A stretch of 6,052 nt of DNA from Vitreoscilla sp. (GCA_014378125.1 JACMOG010000173.1:1-6052), one strand, 5' to 3'; positions 1-6,014 are shown, counted from the first letter of the stretch. A program made the numbers and translations. Notes: generated from the sequence alone by a model not told the origin.

Positions 1-848
1 GCCTCGTCGACGAAGCCCAGCCCCAGCAGCGCGTACAGGGTGAACGTGGCGTCGCGCAGCCAGCAGTAGCGGTAGTCCCAGTTGCGCGTGCCGCCGATCT
101 TCTCGGGGAGCGACGTGGTGGCGGGCGCGATGATGCCGCCGGTCTCCCAATGCGCCAGCGCCTTCAGCGTCACCAACGAGCGCCGCACCGCCTCCGACAC
201 CGCGTCGCCCTCGGGCATCCGCGACGACCAGGCGTCCCACTGCGCCCCGACGTCGGCGAGCGTGCTGGCCGCGTCGGGCGTCGGCAGGTCGCCGCGCCAC
301 GAATGCTGCCAGGTGAGCACGAAGGCCAGCTCCTCGCCCTCATGGATGTCGAACTCGCCGACCGTGCGCATGTCTTCTCCGCGCAGCTCCACCGGAGCGG
401 AGAGCGTCAGGCGGTCGGGGCCGGCCGTGAAGTGGAGCCGGCCGTCCTCCTGGCGCGAGACCCACGGCACGACGGCGCCGTAGTCGAAGCGCACGATCAG
501 CTCGGTGCGCATCGCCACCCGCCCGCGCACGCCGCGCACCACGCGCATCAGGTCGGACGCGCCCGCCCGGCGCGCCATGAAGTCGATGACGCTCACCTCG
601 CCGTCGGCGGTGGAAAAGCGCGTCTCGAGCACCGTCGAGCCGTCGCGATAGGCGCGCTTCACGTCGGCGCCGTCGGTCGAGGGCGCCATCAGCCAGCGGC
701 CGTGCTCGGGGGCGCCCAGCAACGCGGAGAAGCACGCCGGGCTGTCGAAGCGCGGCATGCCCATCCAGTCGATCGAGCCGTCGCGGCCCACCAGCGCCAC
801 CGTCTCCTGGTTGCCGATCAGGGCGTAGTCTTCGATGGGACGGGGCAT
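1..848 (-). CDS. GH15 family glycoside hydrolase (glucoamylase/trehalase-like), partial, N-terminal 282 residues
   Basis: The minus-strand frame is open from ATG at 848-846 to the window edge, giving 282 complete codons. The N-terminus (MPRPIEDYALIGN, then GRDGSIDW and PRFDSPACF at about residues 20-40) is the standard opening of bacterial GH15 proteins. Residues 253-269 read GTRNWDYRYCWLRDATF, a hallmark of the family's (alpha/alpha)6 catalytic barrel, with W257, D258, R265 and D266 visible. Residues 1-240 form the N-terminal beta-sandwich region; the catalytic glutamates lie beyond the edge. Family members usually have about 600 residues, so less than half is present. GH15 enzymes are inverting exo-hydrolases that release glucose from alpha-glucans, and some bacterial members act on trehalose; the substrate cannot be decided here. 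No signal peptide is seen, so the protein is probably cytoplasmic. It is divergent from the esterase gene. Its ribosome-binding site is weak (GAGA on the minus strand). Confidence 0.95.
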   Translation of the reverse strand, partial: MPRPIEDYALIGNQETVALVGRDGSIDWMGMPRFDSPACFSALLGAPEHGRWLMAPSTDGADVKRAYRDGSTVLETRFSTADGEVSVIDFMARRAGASDLMRVVRGVRGRVAMRTELIVRFDYGAVVPWVSRQEDGRLHFTAGPDRLTLSAPVELRGEDMRTVGEFDIHEGEELAFVLTWQHSWRGDLPTPDAASTLADVGAQWDAWSSRMPEGDAVSEAVRRSLVTLKALAHWETGGIIAPATTSLPEKIGGTRNWDYRYCWLRDATFTLYALLGLGFVDE

Positions 849-925
849 GCGCGTGTCTCGGTGATGGCAGGGGGGGGGGCGACTCGACCGAGGCAACCGG
901 CGGTCCAGGGGGGTATTTGACCTGT
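849..925. promoter_or_regulatory. Divergent intergenic region between GH15 gene and esterase, with a 10-G tract
   Basis: This 77-base gap (up to 134 bases if the esterase starts at 983) must hold the promoters of both divergent genes. Its striking feature is an uninterrupted run of ten G on the plus strand at 870-879, 22 bases upstream of the GH15 start codon. No convincing -35/-10 pair was found on either strand; TTGACC at 917-922 resembles a -35 box but has no good -10 at 16-18 bases. The role is therefore inferred from position only. Confidence 0.5.
870..879 (+). repeat. G10 homopolymer tract
   Basis: Ten consecutive G residues on the plus strand (C on the minus strand). It lies in the leader or promoter of the minus-strand GH15 gene. 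Such tracts are prone to slipped-strand length changes, and also to sequencing error; both readings are possible. Confidence 0.9.
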
Positions 926-1915
926 ATGCCAGCGTGCGCGCCGTGCGCTAACGTGCCCGATGTTTTCACGGGAGACCACGTCCTGCCCCTGCATCCCCAA
1001 GCCCAGGCCTTCATCGACACGATCAACGCACTCGAGCGCACGCCGATGTCCGAGCTGACGCCCGAACTGGCGCGCCGCGGCCTGCAGGGCTTGCTGCCGC
1101 CGCAGGACCTGCCGGTCGGCGCGGTCAGCGACTTCGACGTCCCCGGCGGCGGCGGCCAGCCCGTGCGCGCCCGCGCGTACACGCCGCGGGGCGCGCCCGC
1201 GGGGCCGCTCCCGCTCGTGCTGTTCCTGCATGGCGGCGGCTGGGTGACCGGCGATCTCGAGACCCACGACGCCACGTGCCGCCATCTGGCGAACGCGTCG
1301 CGCTGCAAGGTGGTGGCCCTCGCCTACCGGCTGGCGCCCGAGCACAAGTTCCCCGCCGGACTGCTCGACTGCCATGCCGCGCTGCAATGGCTCGTCGCCC
1401 ATGCGAGCGAGTTGCACGTGGACCCGCACCGCATCGCGGTGAGCGGCGACAGCGCCGGCGGCAACCTCGCCGCCTCTCTCGCGCTGCTGGCGCGCGACCG
1501 CGGCGGGCCGGCGATCGCGTTCCAGTTGCTGGTCTATCCCGTCACCCACCATGCCTACGATTCACCGTCTTACCGCGAGTATGGTGACGGGTATCTGCTG
1601 ACCGAGGAAGGCATGCGCTGGAACTGGAACCACTACCTGGCCGACGACGCCGCCGGCCAGGATCCGCTCGCGTCACCGCTGCTGGCGCCCGACCTGCGCG
1701 GCCTGCCGCCGGCGCTGGTGATCACGGCCGAATGCGATCCGCTGTGTCATGAGAGCGAGGCCTACGCGCAGCGCCTGGCCGACGCCGGCGTGCCGGTGGA
1801 GTGCCGGCGCTACGACGGGATGCTGCACGCGTTCTTCACGCTGGGGCAGGTGTTCGACGATGGGCGGGCGGCGGTGGACGATGCCGGGGCCGCATTGCGG
1901 CGGGCATTGGGCTGA
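926..1915 (+). CDS. Alpha/beta hydrolase, HSL-family (type IV) carboxylesterase
   Basis: A serine esterase of the hormone-sensitive-lipase family, which hydrolyses short- to medium-chain acyl esters, probably in the cytoplasm since no signal peptide is seen. The oxyanion-hole motif HGGGW is at 1229-1243, the nucleophile motif GDSAGG has its Ser codon at 1451, the acid Asp (ECDPL) is at 1736, and the His (DGMLHAFF) is at 1826. Counted from codon 983 these are residues 83, 157, 252 and 282, almost the spacing of the well-studied 310-residue enzyme EST2. The start is uncertain. ATG 926 gives 329 residues and GTG 953 gives 320. Family proteins typically begin at the PLHPQAQAFID segment, which would put the start at CTG 983 (310 residues), seven bases after GGAGA at 971-975. 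The 926 start is given as the conservative choice. The gene is divergent from the GH15 gene and convergent with the 1977-2882 gene. The physiological substrate is unknown. Confidence 0.93.
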   Translation: MPACAPCANVPDVFTGDHVLPLHPQAQAFIDTINALERTPMSELTPELARRGLQGLLPPQDLPVGAVSDFDVPGGGGQPVRARAYTPRGAPAGPLPLVLFLHGGGWVTGDLETHDATCRHLANASRCKVVALAYRLAPEHKFPAGLLDCHAALQWLVAHASELHVDPHRIAVSGDSAGGNLAASLALLARDRGGPAIAFQLLVYPVTHHAYDSPSYREYGDGYLLTEEGMRWNWNHYLADDAAGQDPLASPLLAPDLRGLPPALVITAECDPLCHESEAYAQRLADAGVPVECRRYDGMLHAFFTLGQVFDDGRAAVDDAGAALRRALG

Positions 1916-1976
1916 GTCGCGCCACGGGGGTCACCTTCGGCGTTGCACACGCGCGCCGCCTGCCGGCAGTCGAGGC
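1916..1976. other. Convergent intergenic spacer, no terminator recognised
   Basis: These 61 bases separate two convergent stop codons. A short palindrome (TGCCGGCA) is present, but there is no stable stem followed by a T-run on either strand, so no intrinsic terminator can be called. Confidence 0.5.
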
Positions 1977-2882
1977 TCACCACAGGTTCATGTTGCCCGT
2001 CGGGTGCAGGGCCACGCGCACGCCGCCCGCGTCGCGGTACTTGGTGCTTTCCGTACAGGCCTGGAGACATTCGGCAATGTCGAATTCGTGAAGCGACCTG
2101 TCGCCCCAGAGGAATTCGCTGGCCCCGTTGCCGGCGCCGGCATCCTCGAAGCCATCGGTGTTGCTGCCGATGGCCCTGCCCCCGCCCGTGATGATCGCCC
2201 AGTGGTTCACGTACTGCGCACCCATGCGGGTCTTGTTGCGGAAGCTGATCACCTGCCCGCGCAGGTCGAGCACCGCGTTCACGTCGTCGATCTCGTTGCC
2301 ATTGCCCATCAGGTCGAAGCAGTTGCCGGCGTTCGACGACGCATACCAGGTGGCCAGCCAGGGCAGCGAGGCGTGTCCGCTGATCCAGAGCGCCAGCGTG
2401 ATGGTCTGGTAGCAGATGGGCGTGGTCGGCGATCCCAGGTTCCGGTGGTGCTGGCGAGACATGTCGTGGTACTTGAGCGTGATGCGGCCCGGGTTGCGCC
2501 CCAGGCGCTCCAGCGCCCCGGCCAGGCAGCCGGGAACGGCGAGCCTCTCGTAGGCCCGTACCCCATTCATGATGGTGGCCGTCGTCTTCCAGGCCCAATG
2601 GGTCATCAGATCGTTCTTGGAGCCGAAACAGCCGACACCCCAGTCCGAGATCGCGCCCAGGGCACGTCGTTCGACAAACACATGACGACACAGGAGCAGC
2701 GCCTGGCGGGCGCGGTCGGTGTCAGTCTTGATCCTGGCATCGACCTTGATGTATGCGCCTGCCTGATCCCTGACCAGGTCGGTGGTCAGCGCGCCGCGAA
2801 TCTGCCCCGCGAGGATGCCGGCGCCGTGGACCGTCATGAAATCGAGCGTGTCGTCGACCCGATCGGCATTGCTGTTGGACAC
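1977..2882 (-). CDS. Hypothetical protein, possible NlpC/P60- or papain-like cysteine hydrolase
   Basis: A protein I do not recognise, 301 residues from GTG at 2882-2880. This start has a good ribosome-binding site (AAGGGA, seven bases upstream); extending the frame to ATG 3032 adds 50 residues of Arg/Pro/Cys-rich sequence that looks non-coding. The C-terminal half suggests a cysteine hydrolase fold: C157 begins a hydrophobic helix (CYQTITLALW), LRGQVISF at 207-214 resembles the G-D-V-x-F strand of NlpC/P60 enzymes, H227 sits in VNHWAIITGGG, and N241 follows in AIGSNTDGF. C188 in NAGNCFD is an alternative nucleophile. Residues 1-150 are polar, resemble no domain I know and contain no signal peptide or membrane segment. 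Base composition is uneven (53% GC at 2041-2100, 72% at 2461-2520), a weak hint of separate origin. It follows the MFS gene on the same strand after 231 bases and has no adjacent partner gene. The enzymatic role is inference; that the frame is a real gene is more likely than not. Confidence 0.6.
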   Translation of the reverse strand: MSNSNADRVDDTLDFMTVHGAGILAGQIRGALTTDLVRDQAGAYIKVDARIKTDTDRARQALLLCRHVFVERRALGAISDWGVGCFGSKNDLMTHWAWKTTATIMNGVRAYERLAVPGCLAGALERLGRNPGRITLKYHDMSRQHHRNLGSPTTPICYQTITLALWISGHASLPWLATWYASSNAGNCFDLMGNGNEIDDVNAVLDLRGQVISFRNKTRMGAQYVNHWAIITGGGRAIGSNTDGFEDAGAGNGASEFLWGDRSLHEFDIAECLQACTESTKYRDAGGVRVALHPTGNMNLW

Positions 2883-3113
2883 GATCCGTTCCCTTTGCAA
2901 AGAGCTGCAGGTGCCGACGCAGCATCGAGCGCGCCGGGGCTGTTCGACCCGATGCATGCGGACAGGCACCAGGCGAAGGCCTGCGACGACAAGTCGCCCG
3001 ACCGGCCCTGGCAAGCAAGGCGCCGGCGCCATTCTAGGGCTAACGCTCCTTTGCAGGCGAATCGCTGCCTGGGGGTATCACGGCGGGCGCTGGGCCGAGG
3101 CCCTCGCACGACC
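2883..3113 (-). promoter_or_regulatory. Leader/spacer upstream of the 1977-2882 gene; tentative promoter
   Basis: This stretch of 231 bases between the MFS stop and the GTG start at 2882 holds no convincing gene. On the minus strand a -10-like TAGAAT lies at 3036-3031, with a poor -35 candidate TTCGCC at 3061-3056 (19-base spacer). If used, the transcript would carry an untranslated leader of about 140 bases. A GGGCC-GA-GGCCC inverted repeat at 3092-3103, just after the MFS stop, has too short a loop and no T-run, so it is not called a terminator. An own promoter for the downstream gene is plausible but weakly supported. Confidence 0.25.
2885..2896 (-). promoter_or_regulatory. Ribosome-binding site deciding the GTG start at 2882
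   Basis: On the minus strand AAAGGGA is followed by seven bases (ACGGATC) and then GTG. This is the best Shine-Dalgarno match upstream of any possible start in this frame; the AAGGAG-like sequence before ATG 3032 lies about 13 bases away, too far. It supports the shorter 301-residue product. Confidence 0.6.
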
Positions 3114-4313
3114 TCACGCGGCGCGGCTTCGCAGGCGGCTCACGGCCCACGCCCCCAAGGCGGCCAGCAGGGCCACGCTGGCGGCGACCCGGCCGACGCT
3201 GCCGATACCCCAGGCCGGTATGCACGCGCCGCCCAGGATCGCACCGAGCGCGATGCCGGCATTCGCGGCGGACACGTTGATCGTGCCGGCCAGCGCCTGG
3301 GCCTGCGGCGCCGACTTCATCACGCGGATCTGGCACACGGGATAGAGCGCCGTGTTGGCGACGCCCCAGATCGCGAGCGCGATCGCCAGAAGCGCCCATG
3401 AAGACGATGCCAACGTGGTGGCGACCATGCCCACGGCCAGCATCACGCTGAAGGCGCCGGTGACGGCCAGCGGCCAGCGGTCCACCCACCGCCCGCCCAG
3501 CCAGTTGCCGGCCAGGCCGACGGCGCCGAAGCCCATCAGCCACCAGCCGACCTGCGCCGGAGGCACGTGGGCCAGCCGCTCCAGCATGTCCGCCAGGTAG
3601 GTGTAGCCGGCGAACATCGCGGTGAACACCCCGACCGACAACAGCACGTTGCCCACGAACACCGGATCGCGCACGATGCGCGCCTGCGTGGCCAGGCTCA
3701 CGCGCGCCGTGGCGGCCATCGTCGGCATCGCCACCTGCAGCAGCCCGGCCACTCCCAGCGACAGCGCGGCAAGCACCCAGAACGCCGCGCGCCACCCCAT
3801 GGCGTCACCCGCCAGCGTGCCCAGGGGGATGCCGAACAGCATCGCGCCGGAGATGCCCAGGTAGACGAGGGCCACCGCGCGACCCGCGCGTTCGGGGCCC
3901 GCCAGCTGCGCCGCCGTCTCGCTGGCGGTGCCCCAGAACAAGGGCAGCGCGAGCGCCGGCGCGAGCCTGGCGAACGCCAGCACGCCGATGTTCGGCGCCA
4001 GCGCCGCCAACGCGTTGGAACCCGCGAACAACACCAGGATGGCAATGAAGAGCCGCTTGCGTTCGACGTGTCCCAGCCAAGCGGTGAGAGGCGGTCCGAA
4101 CAGCATCACGACCAGCGCGAACAGCGTCACGAGCTGGCCAGCCAGGGACACGCTCACGTGGAAGTCGCGCGCCAGCGCGGGCAACAGGCCTACCATCAGG
4201 AACTCGGTGGTGACGATCACGAAGGCGGCGATCGCCAGGACGACGATGGCCAGCGGCAGGGGTGGCGCCTTGGCGAACGAGCCGCTCGGCACGGCAGGGG
4301 AAAGGGACGACAC
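3114..4313 (-). CDS. MFS transporter, DHA1 family (YdhP/AraJ-like drug or sugar exporter)
   Basis: A 399-residue inner-membrane secondary transporter with about 12 hydrophobic segments, the usual length for DHA1 proton antiporters. TM1 carries TTEFLMVGLLP (residues 35-45), typical of the AraJ/YdhP/Cmr-like exporters. The TM2-TM3 loop GPPLTAWLGHVERKR (73-87) is a motif A variant that lacks the canonical Asp, as in this subgroup. LGISGAMLFGIPLGTLAG (152-169) fits the TM5 antiporter motif C. The C-terminal half repeats the six-helix pattern and ends in RLRSRAA. The start is GTG at 4313, the only upstream start in frame, with AAGG six bases before it. The LysR gene at 4423 is divergent across 109 bases and is its likely regulator. 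Known relatives export antibiotics, sugars or purines; the substrate here cannot be predicted. Confidence 0.95.
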   Translation of the reverse strand: MSSLSPAVPSGSFAKAPPLPLAIVVLAIAAFVIVTTEFLMVGLLPALARDFHVSVSLAGQLVTLFALVVMLFGPPLTAWLGHVERKRLFIAILVLFAGSNALAALAPNIGVLAFARLAPALALPLFWGTASETAAQLAGPERAGRAVALVYLGISGAMLFGIPLGTLAGDAMGWRAAFWVLAALSLGVAGLLQVAMPTMAATARVSLATQARIVRDPVFVGNVLLSVGVFTAMFAGYTYLADMLERLAHVPPAQVGWWLMGFGAVGLAGNWLGGRWVDRWPLAVTGAFSVMLAVGMVATTLASSSWALLAIALAIWGVANTALYPVCQIRVMKSAPQAQALAGTINVSAANAGIALGAILGGACIPAWGIGSVGRVAASVALLAALGAWAVSRLRSRAA

Positions 4314-4422
4314 GAGAGCCTTGGGAGGTTGACAGACTCACAGCCTATTCAAGAACGTTGCGCTTGTCCCGGACGTTTTTTCAAGTCACTTTAGAATCCA
4401 GTTCCGCAATCAGGAGAGCCGC
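4314..4422. promoter_or_regulatory. Divergent MFS/LysR promoter-operator region
   Basis: These 109 bases are visibly AT-richer than the flanking genes and must serve both divergent genes. CAAG at 4350-4353, CTTG at 4363-4366 and CAAG at 4382-4385 form alternating half-sites; the first pair is CAAG-N9-CTTG, compatible in size with a LysR box, although it is not a clean T-N11-A match. A -10-like TAGAAT lies at 4392-4397 ahead of the LysR gene, and AAGTCACTT at 4383-4391 is a small palindrome. A perfect TTGACA at 4329-4334 has no good -10 at normal spacing. Autoregulation and control of the exporter by LysR are inferred from the arrangement. Confidence 0.5.
4412..4417 (+). promoter_or_regulatory. 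Ribosome-binding site of the LysR gene
   Basis: AGGAGA lies five bases before ATG 4423, a strong Shine-Dalgarno match that fixes the start of the regulator. Confidence 0.85.
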
Positions 4423-5334
4423 ATGAGCAACGCCGAGCGACTCAAGGGCATCGACGTCTTCGTGGCCACGGTCGCCGCAGGCAGCTTCACGGCGGCCGCC
4501 GACCGTCTCAACCTCACGAGCTCCGCGGTCGGCAAGGCCGTTGCGCGTCTCGAGGCTCGACTGGGCCAGCGACTCCTGGAGCGATCGACTCGTCACCTCG
4601 GCCTGACCGACGCCGGCGCGGCCTTCCACCAGATCTGCGTGCGCGTGCTTGACGAACTGGAAGCCGCCGAACGCGTGATGGCGTCCCACGACCTCGAGCC
4701 CTCGGGACGCTTGCGCATCGACCTGCCGGCCACGTTCGGACGGCTCAAGGTGATGCCGATGCTCGCCCGCTACGCGACGCTGCACGCGGCCGTCCGGCCC
4801 CACGTGTCTTTCACCGACCGGTTCGTCGACGTCATCGACGAGGGCATCGACGTGGCCGTGCGCATCGGCGGCCCGGACGCCTGGCCCGCGAACCTGGGCC
4901 ACCGCTTCCTGGGGCTCGAGCGCCTGACGTTCTGCGCCTCGCCAAGCTACCTGCACAAGCACGGCACGCCCGCGTCGCTGCCTGAACTCTGGCAGCACGC
5001 CGCGGTGGCGTACGGCAAGTCGGACGGCACCGCGAGCCCCTGGCTGATCTCCGACGGCGACGCGCCCGTGCAGCGCCATGCCATCGATGCGCCGCGCATC
5101 GTGCTGGGCAACGCCGACGCGCAACTGGACGCGGTGATGGCGGGCCTGGGCATCGCGCAGCTCGCGACGTGGCTGGCCGACGAACACATCGCGGCCGGAC
5201 GTCTGGTTCCCGTGCTACCCGATCACGCGGTGGACGGGCTGCCGCTGCATCTGGTGTGGCCGTTGGGCAAGCAGCTGGTCGCGAAGGTGGACAGCCTTGT
5301 GAAGTACCTGGCCGACGGGCTGACGATCCGCTGA
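4423..5334 (+). CDS. LysR family transcriptional regulator
   Basis: A 303-residue LysR-type regulator, the normal family length. Residues 7-66 form the winged helix-turn-helix DNA-binding domain (LKGIDVFVATVAAGSFTAAADRL, then the recognition helix around SSAVGKAVARLEARLG, and LLERSTRHLGLTDAG). A linker helix follows (about 67-92), and residues 93-297 form the periplasmic-binding-protein-like effector domain, beginning with GRLRIDLPATFGRL, with IDVAVRIGGPDAW near 150-162 and the late MAGLGIAQLATWLADEH segment. This resembles the CrgA-like subgroup that often flanks exporters and oxidoreductases. LysR proteins bind DNA as tetramers and respond to a small ligand, which is unknown here. The gene is divergent from the MFS exporter, which is its most likely target. 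No truncation or odd feature is seen. Confidence 0.96.
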   Translation: MSNAERLKGIDVFVATVAAGSFTAAADRLNLTSSAVGKAVARLEARLGQRLLERSTRHLGLTDAGAAFHQICVRVLDELEAAERVMASHDLEPSGRLRIDLPATFGRLKVMPMLARYATLHAAVRPHVSFTDRFVDVIDEGIDVAVRIGGPDAWPANLGHRFLGLERLTFCASPSYLHKHGTPASLPELWQHAAVAYGKSDGTASPWLISDGDAPVQRHAIDAPRIVLGNADAQLDAVMAGLGIAQLATWLADEHIAAGRLVPVLPDHAVDGLPLHLVWPLGKQLVAKVDSLVKYLADGLTIR

Positions 5335-5355
5335 AGGGGAGCGGCGCCGGCCTTC
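5333..5355 (+). terminator. Possible weak hairpin after the LysR gene
   Basis: GAAGG at 5333-5337 pairs with CCTTC at 5351-5355 around a GC-rich loop, overlapping the LysR stop codon. There is no T-run after it, so intrinsic termination is doubtful; the larger inverted repeat at 5458-5553 is an alternative end point for the transcript. Confidence 0.2.
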
Positions 5356-5377
5356 TCTGGCGAGCGGAGTGCGGTGC

Positions 5378-5447
5378 TGGGTCACGGGACGTCGCTGGTC
5401 ATGGGAGGTCGCTGGTCATGGGGCGTCTCTGTGTCATGGGAGGTCGC
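5378..5447 (+). repeat. Tandem repeat, about 4 copies of a 17-18-base unit
   Basis: The unit is TGGTCATGGGAGGTCGC, with copies at 5378-5395 (18 bases, diverged), 5396-5412 (exact), 5413-5429 (three changes) and 5430-5447 (one extra base). The next unit starts as TGG at 5448 and then degenerates. It lies 43 bases after the LysR stop. It could be a mini-satellite or a set of direct-repeat binding sites; the function is unknown. Confidence 0.85.
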
Positions 5448-5457
5448 TGGATCAGTC

Positions 5458-5553
5458 ACGACTCACCGGGCAAGTCTCTTTTGTTCGTGTCCCCCGTCGG
5501 CCTGCGGCCTCCTCCTCCTTGACCTCACAAAAGAGACTCGCCCGGTTCGTCGT
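5458..5553. repeat. Inverted repeat, 27-base arms, 42-base loop
   Basis: Positions 5458-5484 and 5527-5553 are reverse complements at 24 of 27 positions; the core CCGGGC-AGTCTCTTTTGT (5466-5484) matches at 18 of 19. The loop is 5485-5526. The transcript would fold into a long stem on either strand. It may act as a bidirectional terminator for the LysR gene or be a dispersed intergenic palindrome. A loop of 42 bases is large for an intrinsic terminator. Confidence 0.85.
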
Positions 5554-5623
5554 TCCAACCATGGGCGGCCCGCGGACAACATTCGCTTGGTGGAAGAAAT
5601 CCGCCAATTTTTGAGGTGGTCTT

Positions 5624-5657
5624 GGCATCGTCGGGCCGTCGAGGCCGCGACGATGCC
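5624..5657. repeat. 34-base hairpin, left copy
   Basis: GGCATCGTCG pairs with CGACGATGCC, then GGCC pairs with GGCC after one bulged G, leaving a 5-base loop: 14 base pairs in 34 bases. It is repeated in inverted orientation at 5981-6014 and resembles REP-type palindromes in size and structure. Confidence 0.85.
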
Positions 5658-5746
5658 CGCGGCCAGCCGGCCCACGTGCAAACGGGTCTGACGCGAACTT
5701 CGCGTCGCGACTCCAACGCTCCTTCTCGTGACGGACGAAGGGGGCA

Positions 5747-5810
5747 TCACCTCGCCAACAGCGTCACCACCGCGCCAATTGCGGCGTCACTTCGCCAACC
5801 GCGTCACCCT
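5747..5810 (+). repeat. Short degenerate direct repeats, TCACYTCGCCAAC-GCG
   Basis: TCACCTCGCCAACAGCG at 5747-5763 and TCACTTCGCCAACCGCG at 5787-5803 match at 15 of 17 positions. A 23-base relative (with CGCCAATTGCG) lies between them at 5764-5786, and a fourth TCACC starts at 5804. They lie in the central part of the palindromic element. Confidence 0.6.
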
Positions 5811-5879
5811 GCGCGCAGTCGCAGGATCCATGCTCGCGGACGACGCTGCCTCTGGGGTGGATCCTGAAACTGCGCGCAG
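5809..5879. repeat. Central hairpin, 22-base arms with GGATCC
   Basis: Arms 5809-5830 and 5858-5879 are reverse complements at 20 of 22 positions (CTGCGCGCAGT, three variable bases, AGGATCCA). The loop is 27 bases. Weaker pairing extends outward to about 5801 and 5887. In form (CACCCTGCGC at one end, GGATCCA at the inner edge) it resembles dispersed intergenic palindromes common in proteobacterial genomes. Confidence 0.85.
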
Positions 5880-5980
5880 GATGGCGGGGTGGTGCCCGTC
5901 GTCCATCACGAAAAAGTAGCGCCAGCATCCCGACCCGCCATTCGCGTCAGGCCCGGCGGCCGGCAGTGGTGCGGGCCGCG

Positions 5981-6014
5981 GGCATCGTCGCGGCCTCGAC
6001 GGCCTGACGATGCC
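5981..6014. repeat. 34-base hairpin, right copy
   Basis: Inverted copy of the 5624-5657 hairpin with one base change (A/G), which lies in the stem next to the GGCC block. The outer GGCATCGTC / GACGATGCC stem is kept. Confidence 0.85.

Noticed and set aside
150..920. Long plus-strand open frame opposite the GH15 gene
   Set aside because: Its translation is His/Arg/Ala-rich without domain character, and the opposite strand encodes a clear GH15 protein. It is a high-GC shadow frame.
2883..3032. N-terminal extension of the orphan protein to ATG 3032
   Set aside because: The 50 added residues look like translated non-coding DNA, and the ATG has no ribosome-binding site at a proper distance.
3092..3103. 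Intrinsic terminator after the MFS gene
   Set aside because: The GGGCC/GGCCC stem has a two-base loop and no T-run on the minus strand.
1749..3401. 550-codon plus-strand open frame across the esterase end, the orphan gene and the MFS end
   Set aside because: It overlaps the esterase and MFS genes, has low-complexity Arg/Ala/Pro sequence and no motif. The minus-strand frame 1977-2882 has a more protein-like composition and a ribosome-binding site.
3567..4394. 275-codon plus-strand frame opposite the MFS gene
   Set aside because: Gln/Arg/His-rich complement of hydrophobic transmembrane codons; a shadow of the exporter gene.
4381..5187. 268-codon minus-strand frame opposite the LysR gene
   Set aside because: No domain character; the plus strand encodes a complete LysR protein with a good ribosome-binding site.
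5747..5880. CRISPR array or integron attC site
   Set aside because: The direct repeats are short, degenerate and separated by no regular unique spacers, and no cas gene, integrase or RYYYAAC/GTTRRRY attC boxes were found.
5374..5919. Several short open frames (63-105 codons) in the repeat region
   Set aside because: They are translations of tandem and inverted repeats, lack ribosome-binding sites and show no protein-like pattern.
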